A stretch of DNA of 64,000 nucleotides, taken from assembly GCF_023343835.1 (NCBI RefSeq), contig NC_064443.1, positions 13,454,001 to 13,518,000 on the forward strand. Direction: 5' to 3'. Below, piece by piece: positions 44,001-59,000 of the stretch (positions within the stretch are counted from its first letter, which is position 1; every line of letters begins with the position of its first letter). Under the pieces are notes generated by a model, which saw nothing but the letters and a program-made list of their open reading frames with translations, was not told the DNA's origin and searched no databases. The translations under genes were made by a program, and so were the position numbers. Source of the DNA: Lagopus muta (lineage: Eukaryota; Chordata; Aves; Galliformes; Phasianidae).

Positions 44001-47000
44001 TTGCTGATCAAGCAGCTCCTCTCTCAGCATGCTGGTTGTTGTGAAGCCTGATGAGTCCTTAATACCTGTCAGGGATGCCAGTTCTATGCAGGGATCAGGA
44101 AACTAAAATTAGTTCATAATCTCAAATATTTTTTCTGCATCTAGCCCTCCTTGACATACCCGAGCTCCCATCAAAGCACCAACTAGAAACTGTGGCATCC
44201 CAAACTCTCAGTGTTCCTCTTGTATTTCCCAGTTTCTGTTTTGCTGCTTTTATATGCTTTCTGTTCTGCTAATCCATAATATACAGTCGTTCCTGCTGGG
44301 ATCCTCGAAGACCTTCACCAAAGTGAGAAGCTCGCTGGATGCTTTCCTGCATGTTGCTTTCTGAGGCAATAAGAGACCATGCTGAGCTTTGATGTAGAAA
44401 TTAGAACCACAGGAATATGGTACGAGCCCAAAGCACTTGGCTTGCATTGGCTGTGGGAAAATCCCCAACAGATGAAAATGAGAAATGGACATCCTTCATC
44501 ATGGGGAAAAGTCTTATTTTGAAGAACATTTTAAATCTGTCTTTGTACACCAAAATCTTTTTTGTGACAAATGGTACTATCCATTTAAGTCCGTGTTATA
44601 ACTGCAGTGCAATCGCTTCTTTTTGTAAGCAGTTCACACAGCAGAATCATTGCTCATCCAGTCACTTAATTACTTACTATTTGTGAGCCAGCTGAAGGTG
44701 TGACTCCCCGGCCACACGTTTGCTGTGATGAAGAAACTTGAGCATGTTGCGTTGTAATCTGCAAAAGAATTCTAAAACAGTGAAGCAGAAAGCCTAGTTG
44801 TCTTCTATTCTTCTTACACTTTGAAATGAGACTTTGATGATGTATCATTCAGACTTGTTTGTGTGATACTTGCAGTGTGTGCCATCAGATGCATACAATG
44901 TGCTCACATGTACTTAGTTCATGTGAGAGATGCAGTAGATGTCTTGATACTTTCCCAGTTGAAGAAACTACTGTTAGTGCTCAGCTTTGTAATAAGAATT
45001 TGAAATGTTTCAGCAAATGCAGACATTTTTCCAGGAGATTCTTGCTGACCAATGTTGAATTTGGTTTGCTTTAAGAAAACTTTCAAACCCACTGTTTTCG
45101 TGAAGATGTTCTCTAAAGTGAATTGTGACTTCATGCATGGGGTTTGTTCACGGTAACTCTGACAGGCTCCATCAGAGCCACCTTTAACTCCTTGCAAACT
45201 TTGACAACAGGTTGGCTCCTTTCATTTGTGGATTGAGAGAGCTTTGAGTAGAAATAATGCAGCCTAAAGCCAGGCCCTGGGACTGGGGGCTTGTCCATCC
45301 CACAGCCCCCTGCACTCCAAATCAACCATCGCTCCCCAACACTCCCATTCCCCCTGTAAATTCCCACTTGCTACCAGCTAGCCTGTAATTTCAGATTCTC
45401 ACCCCTGGCCCCCGTAAAAAAATAAATGAAAACCTACAAAGTTGGGTTTGAGCAAGAGAGACAGAGAACATATTTGCTCTTAGGAAAGGTATTACATTTT
45501 CTGTAGTATTTATTAATGTGTGCAACTCTTTCTGAAGTCGTTGTGCAGAAGTATTAGATTATTTTATGAGTCAATATAATAATCTTGAAATATGTCTAAT
45601 AATAAAAATACTATGGAAACAATAGCATCTCCAAATGGAAAATAAAGCCTGGAAGAGCAGGAGAGAGCTTTGGTTGGACAACTTGATAGGACCTGAGGAA
45701 ACAGTTTCAAACTAAAAGAGGAGAAATTTAGATTGGACATAAGGAAGAAGTTTTTTACATTAGCGGTGGTGAAGCACTGACATGAGGTGACCAGAGAGGT
45801 GATAGAAGCTCTGTGCTTGGAGACACCCAAGGTCAGGCTGGATGGGTCTCTGAGCACCTGACTGACGTGCAGATGTCCCTGTTCATTGCAGAGGAGTTGG
45901 ACCAGGTGACCTTTAAAGATCTCTTTCAACTTGAAAGAACCTGTGATACTTAGTAAAAACTGTTTTTGTTTTTAATGGTGTTTCTAGTGCATGCTGAAGA
46001 TTTGGAGTGTCTTGCTAGAGCTTAAACATCTTATTCTTTTTGTTACACATACAGCCTTATTTCTTAATGTATTTTTAACATTCTTTGAGCTGTGAATCCC
46101 TCAGTGCTGCCTAGATCAAGTGCTTCACTAGCTCTCCCACCAGTTTATAGACAACTGGCAACAAACTATAGGAGAAGGAGGACAGCATTTGTAACTCAGG
46201 TCACAAGCTGGATTTGATCAGTTGTCATTGCAAGAACTGTTCAATCTTGGCTAAAAGGGGGTCTTTGTCACCCTGATAGCATCTGTAATGTCTGTGAGCG
46301 CTTTAACTGTTTGAACTCGGAGGTTGTAAGGCTCCTGGGGGAGTCTTGATTGCTCTGTGTGTACGGCTGAGCTGTTTCAGGTGATGTGGTCCAGTCAGTG
46401 GTGATGGAGGGAGGTGCTAAGAAGACAATTCATCACAGGCTGAGGTTAATTCAGCAATGGTCCCTGATGTGCTAGATGTGCTGGGAGGTATCGCAGGTAA
46501 GAATTTATGTTGGCTGTGTAGCATGAGTCTTGTTGTATGGTATCACTCTTATAGGTTTTTAGACTCTACTGGTCTTAATAAAACAAGTGCTGAATTTTGT
46601 GTGAGGATGTAAATCATCAGTTTTGGTAGATGCCTTCAGAAGACAATTTGGAAGAATTTGTTACCATAGGGATCTATCAGGAGAGCAGGTGGGAACAAAT
46701 TCTGTTCAGTGTTGTGTCACACTCCACAAACCTCTTGACTATTCAGCAGAAGCTTTGGGGTTTGATCACGTTAATTGTTATTAATGGGAGTTACCAGAGC
46801 AGTGAGAGTACTGAGATGTTCCTGAGAGCTCTGCCATGAGCTGGTATTCTTCTTGAGCCTGTGCTGGGCAATCCAGGGCTGAGCTACAAGGAATCACTAG
46901 AAGCATCTTTATCTCATAGACCCAAGGTCTGGAATTTTCCCATTGGCAGGTTTAATAAATAATTAAAGCATGGAGAAACTTTTGTTCCAAAATGAAGTTG

Positions 47001-50000
47001 TAAATACAAGTGAGAGACGGCATCTCATTTCGAATTTAAATTTGTTTTTCTTCAGCCTCAGGAGGTGCTTTATTGAGTTGATTTTCATTGTGTTAGATCA
47101 CATCGAAGATGCTCACAGTGTTCTATAGTCGCTTACTGCCTGAATATACACTGAGAATTTTTAATAGACTGAAATAAATATTTTAAGGTGGCAGCACAAC
47201 GTGTGATGCTGCTTTTTTGACGTTCTGTGTAGCTGTGCTCAGACTGTAATGAGATAAATCTCCTCTTCGTTTCATTGCCTTTTAATTGGCTATTTACAGA
47301 AAGCATTTTAAGGATTTGTGGAGCAGTTATTGTAAAACAATTACGAGGAATCTTTGGAAGTACACTGAACTGTTTAAGAAAATTGTAGAGATTTTGTGAG
47401 AGAGGTGGAGAAATAGGGTGTTTGAGAAGTTGCTACTTCTGTCCTGTCCTGCAGTATCTGGCCCAGGTTTTCTTTCTCCTTGTTATTTTTTCACTTAAAT
47501 CCAAGTTCTGTTTACAATATTTGATTATTTCTGGTGAGATGAGTCACATGTTATAAATAGAATGCTGTAAAGATACTTTGCAGGTTTTAGTTATTACCAT
47601 AGTATTAGTCTGTTATTGCAGGGCCTGGGAGACTTTCACTGGGATTACAGCTCCAAAACTGCCTGAATTTATCTGTTAATATGTAAAGATGTAAGAATTT
47701 TTTAAAAGAACCTTTGAAATAGCTATTTATGCACGTACATAACAGTCAGGAATTCACTGTTATCTTCTTTAGGGAGGTATATATGAATAGCTGGGTTATT
47801 CCTATGCAGAATACAGAAGAGATGATGTCTTAATAATTGATTAAACATTGCTTTTTCTATAATTTCTCTTCTATACTTAACAGGCATTCAGTAAGAGAAG
47901 ATAGATGTAGTCAGTATCATACAGAAATATGATTTTCCCATGAGTTGGTAATGCAGCGCTGTGGTCCAAGCAGAGCAAGAAAGACACAAAGGCTTGGTGA
48001 AGGCTGTTTCTAAATAAATGGGGTTAAGAGGATGGAGGTTGCTCTCTCTGAAGTAACTGTTTTAAAAGCTGTTTCTTTCATTGCAGTGGATCTAGAAAAG
48101 GAAATACCCACAGTTCTTGCACCTCTTTGCACTATGCCTAGCTGATGGCAGTAGTGGCCAAGTGCCAGCTGGTGTTACATGTGGTCTTACCACTTATTAC
48201 GCAGGAAAATAATATTTAGTTTGTGATCAAGTATTCTAAATTGCCTGTAAGATGCTTAAAAATTGCTTATCTCTTTTAATGAAGAAAATCACCGCTGTGG
48301 AAATATGCATGGTACTCAATGTTATTTCCTAGATACGGTTGGAGTGCATTACTGAGATGAATACAACTTTGTATTTATACTTTGGTTTTAGCAGCATTGA
48401 AGCCTAGTAAAGAGAATTTGAAGTCTAATGGAGAAGAGTAACAGGAATGTGAAAGCGGTTGTCGTGGATGGAGAGGTATTTATTGTAGTCAGTGTTCCTG
48501 TTGCTAGAAAGCCTTTGCAATCAAAAGCTGCCCTTGCTTGTGGTGTTGTGAACTAGGACAGGTGACACAGTGGCTCTCAAACTGTTTCTTATTGAGAGTT
48601 ATGATTGCTAGCTTTGGAAGCAGTTGCTTTGATGGTAAATATTCTCCGTTGTTTGCTTGAGTAGATGGTACTCAAAGACTTGGTTGTTTGTGTGTAAACT
48701 GCTTGTCAGCCTCTGTGGAATAAGCTGTTTAGTGGTAACCTGTTTTCCCATGAGAAAGAACATTTATTTACAAGCTCGCTCCCGCCCTGATTTCAGCTGT
48801 TGGTAGCTTCAGACTAGGGAATAGACAAACTTCACTGATAATAGGAGGTGAAAGGGATAATTCATAATGCCTCTCTTCCCTCCTGCTGGGATTATAACAG
48901 TCAGAAAACTTACGCAGTACTCTTGATCTGCTTTACTCTGGATAAGCAGGACTTTACGTGTACCTCTCATCAGCTACGTTTGTAGTGTAATAGGAAATGC
49001 AGTGTTCCTAAGTGGCAGCGTAGGAAAAACTGTACACAAAACAGCTGAAGTGCTCAAATCCCATAGGGAGCAACTGTGAGGTTGTAAGTCTGTCATGTGA
49101 ACTTTTTCTTACCTCTAGATCTTGTACAGCTTTATTTCCAGAAATTCTGTTGGACTGTTTGACGTTGATATGACTGCCTGAAAGTCTTACAGCAGCTTTC
49201 ATTATAGTGAAATTTACAAGCTTTAATGCATTAAATTTGAACAGTAAATAGCACACTGAATACACAGTAAATTGGCTGTTTTCAAATTGTATTATACTTT
49301 ACCCCTCATACATGCAGTTGTATGTGTACAGGTTTTTTTCACTGACTGCATGAGCTACACAGTGTGTGTTGTCAGTGGGAAAGCTGGAGCTGTACCTGTT
49401 GATGAAGTGGTATCTGGGGGTGTGAGGTCTTGCTGTGAGCCACTACAGTCAACAAGGCTTTTGCTCGTGACTGGAGCATGCACACAGGATCGGGTTATTG
49501 GGCTCCGTGGGCGAGAGGGTTTGCATTTGTAAGATAGCCACATTCACTAGAACTTTGTGATCAAACAACCAGCAGAGAAGTACTGTGCTATGCAAACATT
49601 TTAATTGTCAATCCCTAGATATTGTAGCCATTGCTTTGTCAAGGTGCATATAGCCTAAATGCTACCCTCTGGCTATTGTTTCAGGCTAAAAGACAGAACA
49701 AAATCTATACCAGTTTACACCCGGGGTGTGGTTTGTAATCTTTTATTTCCTCTCAGCAATGCTGCATTAAGCAGCCCCTCCATCTTTGCTGAATCAACCA
49801 TTTGTCACATTCCAACTTAGTTGTTTACCAAAACAAAATGATGCCTGCTAAAATTAAACAAAACTTTTCCAGCACGTATTCTGTATGGTAGTTCTAAAAT
49901 CCATTGGGACATACTTGATTATGTATCTTGTCAGAGTGAATCTGATCTGCATTTTTCCTTGACTACCTACATGGTTTTATCGCATGGTAGATCTTGTATC

Positions 50001-53000
50001 TTGTTTATCTTTAAGAGGGTTGGAGATATAATATCAGCAAATAACTGCAGTAAAAAGCAGGATCTGTTATAGTATGTAAGTGTATTGTTAAATGTAAACA
50101 GCCAGTAATAGTTTGTTTTACTTAATGTCATGGTCAGTATTACCTCTTTTATAGTTTATTTCCAGTAATTAGCTATGACAGAAAGCTAGATGCGGGAATT
50201 GAAAAGCTTTGCCTGGAATTCCTGAGGTGGTTCCCTGTAATGCTCTGAGCTGCAGGAAATACCATATGCATCTCTGTTACCCTGCTGAGCAGGAGTTGTC
50301 ACCTACATTTCTCTTAGTGGAAGAGTGTTGCAGATGATGCCAGGAGGAAAAAGAGACTTTGTCTATACAATATACATTAATGTGAGCCTTACCAAACTGT
50401 ACTTCTAAACAAATCTGCTGTGGTGGGGACTATCCAAAAGCCTCAAGTTCTGCAAAGATTTTAACTGTCTTTATTTTTGATGGATATGTCAGTGGAGTGA
50501 AAATTGTTTCCAGTAGTCAGACACAGTGTGTGGTGGTTTAGAAGATTTTTGTTGGTCTTTGGTTTGTAAAGAATTCTGGTTTTTAGGATGCTTTCTTAGC
50601 TGATTCGTTTTCTGTAATATATGGTCAGTGTTTGTTGTGTGTGTTCAGCTCTGCTAAGAGAGACAGCAGTCATCCTGTTTTCCCTGATACTCAGGCACTG
50701 GGAAATATCCCTCCGGTTCTGCAGGGCTGTCCGTTTATGCCCCAAAAAGCAGGGGCACGGTCCTCTGTGTTTTTTGCTGGAATACAGCTTGTGAGTCTCT
50801 TCAGTAGTTCTTGAGGCCCGAGCGTAATCATCTGAAGCGTTGGCTTGATAGCCTTGGAGATAAGAGAGCTATTTTTATCCACGGAGTAGGTAGAGGAGAC
50901 AGGAGTAAAATCTAGACAGCGTGCTGTGCCTGTGCTCCACTGGGGCTGAGAAGGAGCAGTGAGAGCCACGCTGCCCTCAATGGCCGCAGCCATGCGAAGC
51001 TGAGTGCTGCCCGGTGGGCCCAGGCTGCTTCAGGGCCGGGTGGTGATCCTGTGTGTGAAGTGGGAAGGCCTGATGGGAAGATGCACGACCCTAAGCTTTG
51101 CTTCTTGTTGAGTGGCAAAGTGCTGTGCTGTGCTCCTGCTCCCAGCGCGGTGAGGGGAGGGACTGGGCTGAGTCGTGCTGTGCACCGTCTCGAGGCTGCA
51201 GAGCAGCCCTGTGGGTTCCCGTGGTGGCCCTGCAGTGCCCTGCCTGGGGCTCCTGCGGCATCTCCCCCAAGTGCTGCACATGGCTGCTGGAAGCAGAAGC
51301 TGTTGAGCGATTTCCAAGCGGCGTTGTGGGCTGGCTCTGGGCAGACTGGCTGAACAAGTTCGGCGGCTGCGGCTTTGGCTCCCTGCCTGCCCTGGCTAAC
51401 CCGGGGCAGCTGGGCGCTGCAGCTGGGACCTCAGCCCCAGCCCTGTACTGCACGCGTGTGAGCGCTGTGCCAGGCAGAGAACCTGCTGCTGTCACAAAGC
51501 AAGGTTTCCTTGTCCCAAACATTTGCAGCAGTTCTTTAGGAAGGTGGCTGCATCTGTGTTCAGTGTGGTGAAGGCTGGTAAACTGCAAATTTGTTATGGT
51601 ATCAAAGAATTCTGTTCACCTCTCAATGTTCTGTTATCGTTTTCCTGTTATTAGCTGTTGTCATTCTGTCATCTGTTTGACAGTTAACCAGGGCTTTGCA
51701 GCGTTCTTTCCTGCGTCTTTTTTCAGTACAGATTCTGTATGTTCTTTGCTGTGTCTCTCAGTGCTGACTCCACGTGTCTCCCATGCCTGCTCTGCTGTGC
51801 CTTTGCAGATTGTACCACGAGGTGCCCAGATGCTCATGCTCAGTGGGTGATGGGGTCTGCGGGGCACTGCTTGCCTGCCTCCGCTTGGTGTGTCTGATCT
51901 GCTACATCTGCACAGCGATGATTTTTCTCTGGCTTACTGCTTGTGTAATCAGGCTTATTCTTCTTACAGCCTTCTTAACAAGAGATGTCCGAATATTAAA
52001 CTTGGTGCCCCGTTCAGTCCTTTGTTTTTTTCTCCTCTAGTGTAGAACACTTTTGCTTTTTGACCTACAAAAGGGAGAACAGTTCCTTTCTTCTTCCCCC
52101 TGTGTACTTAAGCCCCTTCATATGTACCCATCCCCCTTCTTCCTGGAGGACTGACTGCAGGCTGCAGTGGGACCGCAGGACAAAAGTAGCTGTAGAAGTG
52201 TCTGTCAAAAGTGTGAGTTGAACCAAAGCTACCAGATCTGTATGTTATGTAGTTGAGTAAATTCTTTTTCTGATATACCAGCTGACTGAAGTAAGGGCTT
52301 GAAGTTTACTGGCTGCTCAACTAAGTTACTGAAATATTCAGTCATCTTTATTTAGAAGCATGATGTCCAAGTTTAAAATGAGCGTCACTACCTGTGTGCC
52401 CAAATCTATGAGAAAAGTAGGTTGGTTCTCTTTACCATAACAACAAAAGCATTGTTTTATTTTCCACTTTATCTTTTAATCCTATTAAATATCAAAGTAC
52501 TGTGAGTTTTTTTGCTATGGAACATTTATATACCTATCGCATATAAATATGCATAAATATGCAACTTGCACATATATTTTTTAACATCGTATCAAATTAA
52601 CTGTTAGGGAATGTGTGGAGCAAAGGAAGTTCATTTTAATGAAGAACCAATAGTGCTTGCTGGGAGGGATGCAGAAATGTAGATTGGCATTCCAAAAATG
52701 ACAGGCATTGGTTTCCTTATAGCTATATGATTGAAACAGTCTTATTTTTGAAGTGGACGTACAAGTGTATGAAGAATGGGAGTGGCAGGGTGGGGTAGAT
52801 TTAGGTAATTAGGTTGCCTAATAAAAGAAAATACTGAAATAGAATTTAGCTGACAGGTCATCTGTATTATTTTTCTTAATTTTTTTTGTACACGCTGATT
52901 TGCTGGTTCACATATCGAGCACACGATGCAAAACGGAATTCCCTGTGAAGAGCAGCATTGTCTTTGCACAGCTCACGATCAGAGCTGTGCTGCTGTCACG

Positions 53001-56000
53001 CAGCAGGTCGGGCTGGCTGTGGTCAGCAGGGAATGGGGGTAGAACAGGTTCACCAATGAGCACAGCACGTGTGCCATGTGGCAAGGAAAATAATGTCTTA
53101 ACTGTTTTGTTTTCAAGGTGAAGGCTGCGGTAGTACTGTCACGCACAAGATGCGTAACCCTCTCTATTGGTTTGTGAATCTTCAGATGTTTAAAGGTTAT
53201 ATCCTCTCTGCTATTTGTTGCCACTTTGTGTTGACACCTTTTTTTTTTGGTTTTTAAATATTACTGTGTGCTTCATTGTTATTTTCTTACCCACGACTAT
53301 ATCTTTTGAGATATGTTTCACTCAGACAGCTTTTAATTAGTAAAAGCATGCATAAATCTTCATGTGAATGGTTGTTACTGCTCGGCTTCCTCGGTTACTG
53401 AGAGCCAAGATCTGCACTGCTGTGGTGCCATGGGGCAGTAGCATGGGGAAACATGACAAAAACTTCAATTGAGCCACATGTGCCACTTTTTTCTTCAAAA
53501 GCATGCCTAGATAAGAGATGGGAGAGGGTGAGGAACTTGGGTCGCGTTCACAGTTTGCAGTCATAATGCATCAAAATACTTCCGCTGCAATGAGCAGTTT
53601 TATGTAAACTGTAAGTTTAGATTTAAATCAAACAAACTTCCTTTTACTTACTACAAGAGTACAGCTGCTGCAAAGTACACAGAGTGCTATATATAAAAGA
53701 GGAGGAAAGAAATGTTGATGTAAAAACAGTTAATAACAGTAGCGTGCTTTGAGGTATGTGACTTAAGATGTAATGTAGGCTATTCTCTCTATGATAGAGT
53801 TAATTTTAATTGAGCCTAGTCTTGTGGCTAATTTCTTGGCCAGAGCTCTTTTTTCCACATAAAAGACACTGCTTTTCTGCATAGTAAGTGAAGTGCTTCT
53901 GTGTACCCTTTCATATGAAATCACACCTGCTATTAGTATTACTGTGTAAACTTTCTTTATTTCCTGAATTCTGTTCAAGTTTTGTGTCGCAATTGCAGAA
54001 TTGAACTCAGTGCTGAGAGTCCCTGCAGTTATTTTGGGATTAGATTTGTAACAATTTATTTATTATTTTTTGCCGCAGAAACATAAATAATAATTTGTTG
54101 GCTTCCCTAAAATATGGCAATGACACAGTGAGATCATGTCACCTAAAAATAATGTGTGACTTTCAGTGAACGTTTGCTCTATGGAGAGTGATGACAAATT
54201 GTATATTAAGCATTCATGTAATATATAAATTGACTGGAGAAATTTAAAATATCCTCCACTCTGAAAAGTAATGAATGAGTAAATGGAATAGTTTTTGCAA
54301 ATGACTGACTTCATCCAAGTTGCTGATGGAAACCTAGTGCAACAATGCAGTGTATGTGGAGAATAATCCACTGAAAAGCTTTAAATATGGGACTTGTATT
54401 TCACTGCAAGTTTTATTAATTGATTGTTTTGAAGATAACCTTCTGTAAACTTAGAAAAACTGTGTGGTATTTTGAAGTTCTGAGGGAAGCATCTGACATA
54501 TGTTTTGTGTTAGACTTTTAGAAGATTGTGGGTAGCTGAATTCATATACAAAGAATTTAACTAAATACTTGGACGTCTGCTTTAATATGTGTTTTATATG
54601 TAATTTCAGGAACATTCAAATCTTGGCAGCCTAAAATTAGAACCCCCAGCTGCACGCTAGGCTGCAGGTGCATGTGTGCATGACAGGCTGTTGGTGATTG
54701 CTGCTGTTTTTTATCAGTGGGCACGCTGTAGAAATTCCCCAAGACCATTTGATCTCAGAGGAGACAACAACTGTTGGTGCTGTGTTCTGCATCCTCAGCG
54801 AGAGGAAAGACTGCAGGGAGAATCACAGCGATCAGGTGTTGATAGCCTTGCAGAAGGGCTGGCTGGTGTTTGGACTTGCTGATTGGTTCTGTGCAGAGGA
54901 GTCGTGCTGCCCATAAGATGCAGCAGAGGCTTTTTGCTGGAGGTGGAGAACCCAGGGCATGGGCCTTTGGCAGTGTGGTGTGGCTGAGTGCATGGAAAGC
55001 AAGAGCAGGCAAAGGTAGGTTGTCTGTGACCATTCGTGTTTCATGGTCCAAAATTCTGTCTTGAATTTGAGGAAGCAATATAAAAACCCATATGTTAATT
55101 TATCCTTGCAGGACTGTAGCATGTATTCCTTTGGATAAACAGACTATCTTGCATTCTAAAAGGAGACTGGAGAGAGAGAGCTGTGCTTTTAGAGATAAGA
55201 TGTTGTCATCCTGTTAAAGATCTGCAGCTGATCAAATCTAGTAGTGCAGTTGCTGTGCATGGTTAAACCAGATTGTGGGCTGTTTTGGTCCTGAAGTGAA
55301 ATCACTTCTCTGAGCCAAAACTTTGAGGTTTGGGTATTCTTAGGACTTCAATGAAATTATATGTGATTGTTCCATTTGCCAAAGAGGTAAATGCAGTAAA
55401 AACATTTGATCAAGGCTTCAGCTGTTCCTTTCTTCATCCTATCAATCAGTAACTGCGTGGTGAAACAAAGTTCATACACTTGTGCTCAGAGCCCAAGAAG
55501 AGCGATGTCTGTCAAATGTCTCCTCAAATAGCTGTGCTTTAAAAGCTGCGTGTGCAAAAAATGTAAGCTACTTAAGAACGTACAGAGCACAGTTGGCAGT
55601 GAATTTCAAAGACAGGTTATTACCTTGCAGAAAGTACTGTGGTAGCAACGCTTCCCTTTGAGCTTAAGTGAAACAGCTTGAGTATCTTTTGGCTTTTAAC
55701 TTTGGCAGTGCAGAGTGGGAATGTCCATTTACTGAGCCTCGCTTTATACTAAGACTTTCTTTTGTATCTGAGGCAACATGTGTATGAGTTGTGCAGGGTA
55801 TGGTTTTGTTTTCAAAGGTATTTCTGTAAATGTGAAAGTTCTGTGTTGTTTGGTTATGCATATATTCTTTGCAAGCACAGATTTGTTGTGTCTGCTCATG
55901 TAGTTCATGAGATATTTCTGTTCTTCTAGCGTGTGTTGGAATTCTGCAAAAAAACTCAAGAATCCTACTGAAATCTCTTATTGTGTTTTAAGCTCTGTGG

Positions 56001-59000
56001 TCACTAAGCACTCTGAATATTATGCCATTTTATTTATTTTGTTCATGATGTCTCCTTAGGAGTATTCTTTTTTTTAATTATTATCTGGTATGTAAAAAAT
56101 TGCCAGAAGATAAATTTCATTTTAACATTGATAAGTATAGAAAAGGATGGGTGTTCAGGATTGGTAGGCAGTTCGATTCATTTCTAGAAACAATTTGGAA
56201 AAATATCATTTAGCAAATAATATTGGAGTTGTGGAAAATAGGATGTGCTCATGAAAGGTGTATTTTGAGATGCTAACTTAAGTGAAAACAAAAAACGTCA
56301 TCTGACTTTCATATCAGTTAAAATAAGGGGGCTATATGACTTGTCTTAACTGAAGTCCCCAACCATTCACAACTCACTGCACTACTGCAGTAGATCTGTG
56401 GGCACAGCTTCTGGTCTGGAGGGCGATCTGTTGTAGTGCTATTGGAGCAGGAAGCTTGCTGCCCAGCAGCTTTGCATCCAACATCCTCCTTGTACCTGAA
56501 TATTACTCGTTATCGACAGCTGATGTCAGCAACAGAACCTGTTGGGCTCCTGTTGTGAGGATTTTTGGCACAATTTTGGCTTTTGGGATAGACTACAGGC
56601 CGTTGGTCTGATTTCAGCTGAGCTCAGCCTTGTTCAGTGCTCCTGGTTGATGTGATGCTAAGTGCTGAGCAAGTCGCCTGCCTTCTCCCTCCTCATGCCT
56701 CATTCCTCAAGTCGCAAGCTTTTCAGAGCAGTGGTTTGGGAAGTTTTGTTTGCGTTCAAGTATTAATATGACATACATGTTCTTCATGACTAAAGAATAA
56801 AGCAATAGGAATATGTTATTGCTTGAAGATGAGAGTATAGCAATGGAGCAAGAGTTGTAAGAAAATTTACAAAGGTGACACCATAACTGTCTTCCTGCAA
56901 GATGACAGCCAGTGTCAAGGTACTGCACCTGAGTCTGAATCACCATACCACGTAGTTATTTTACTATTATTTTTCTTGCCTTTTTGACATTCTTTCAGAC
57001 TTTAATGAAGGATTGCATTATCCTACAGAAAAGTTCTAATAAAAGCCCTTAGAGAAGGAGATCTACTCTTACCATGAGGTAAAACAAGCTGTGCTAGCAT
57101 TATTTTTACCACAGCGTGCTCAAGACTGATTCTGTTCTAACAAGAAGGGAAAGCACAACTAGAGTAGAGTAATTACACTCGAGATAGCTTTTGTGTACTT
57201 TATTTGAACTTAAAAGTTTTTGTCCATGAAGTCAGTAGTTCAAATAACTCAGATTTGGCAACATTTCAAAATACTGGAATATATTTGCAATTTCTGTACA
57301 TTATAGCTCTGAAACAATTTCCTGACATCTTACTGGAAGCCCTGGTGGTTTGGGGAGAGTTGGTACATTTACTCAGGGTGGGTTTGGCTCGGGCCCCAGT
57401 ACAGAGAAAGCAAATTCTGTGGTTGGGGAGTTGTGAAGATAATAGGAAGTTACACCTGCTATGAGCACAGTTATCAAACACCGTGCATTTTAATGGGGAT
57501 GCAACTAATATTAACTGTAGCTGATTAAAAACGTTTTGGAAATATAACTGCGCTGGAGCACGTTATGCTGTGCTGTCTTTGCAGCCAAAAGGTTCTGCTG
57601 TTCCCATTAGACATCAACATGGGAAATGTCCACTGTCAAGATGTACTGCACTGGAAGCAGTACATATGTGCTTGTGTTAAATCAGACACAGGCTTCTGAA
57701 AAATAATATTGCTAAGCAGATGTTCATGCTGGGAATGGGAAGGAGAGAACTGAGTGTTAGTAGTCTTCTATCTGGAAGATACTTATGGACTACTTTCATG
57801 GTTTCTTGTCACTTTTGTTTTTCCATTGAGCTTCCTGTTCTTCAACCATATCTCTAATAGAGTTTATTTTTTGCCCTTTCATTTCTGTCCTCACTGCTTT
57901 TGCTTTCTCTTCCTCTGTTTCATTTTTCACTCCTTGTTTTCTCGACTGTGGTGAGCAGACTTCTGCAAAATAGAAAGCAGGGGGTTGGACTCGATGATCT
58001 CTGGAGATCCCTTCCAACCCCTACAATTCTGTGATTCTGTGAAAATAGGAAACTTGCATCTGGTCTCTAAGAACGGCCAGGATTTGGACTCTCTGCATTG
58101 CGCTCCTCTAAAGATTTTCTAACCTCATCTTTTTGTGATGTTTTGCAAAAATTTTAGAAAGGATGCTGCCTTTTTAGATGCTGGGATTGTTACATGGCAC
58201 AACAGTCCCAGACTACAAAGGAACAAAATTTATAGGAAATTGGGTAAATTTGGGAGGTAAAAAAAGAAAAAAAGAAAGAACAGTAAAAGAATGTGCAGTA
58301 GAGCCGTGCTAGTCACTGAATTCACCAGTTCTAATGACTCCATAAAAGCAAACTGACGACCTGTTATCTCACTGCCTGTTTGTAGCCTGTTCTATTTGTT
58401 CTGTTGTCTGTGACGTTCAGTAGCAGAACTGAAAGCATAGAGGTGCTTTTAGTGACTGTGAGTGAGACTGTCCCAAAGGGAAATGCTGAAAGCACCAAGA
58501 AGTTACCTGCTGACGCCTGCTTCTGCGTGCCTTGCTGGAAGAGGAAATGGCAGCTCAGGGCAGACATGTCCCTTGTTACGTGGTGGTTGGGTATGTCGGG
58601 TCCTATGCTATTGTTGTCTTTCCTTTTTTTTATTAGAAATATGCTGATTTGGCCTTTTCCACGTGAAAAGCATTTTCCTTATTACATAGTAAGCAAGTAA
58701 TGCAGTTCAGATATCTCAGAAGTATCTGTGGCACGTGCTTGTACTGTTCTTGGGGAGGTGTACAGGAATATATCATTAGAATTTACTTCTTTTAAAAGTG
58801 GAGCTGAGTTACATTTGAAAGAAATGAATTCTGGAGGTTACAATGTTCAGAGGTGTAATGTGGAGGTAAATTAAGTCATTTTTCTTCATGGTGTTAATAG
58901 AATTAATGTAACTAGCAGCTCGTATGACAATATTTGTGTGTTGCCACCACATAAATACTACATTTATGAAAAGTAAATTGAAAGTTTGAGGTCTTGATTT

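Noticed and set aside
54676-55122. Overlapping plus- and minus-strand open frames of about 70-107 codons
   Set aside because: They overlap in opposite directions in a locally GC-richer intron segment and show no motif. I could not separate a coding frame from chance.
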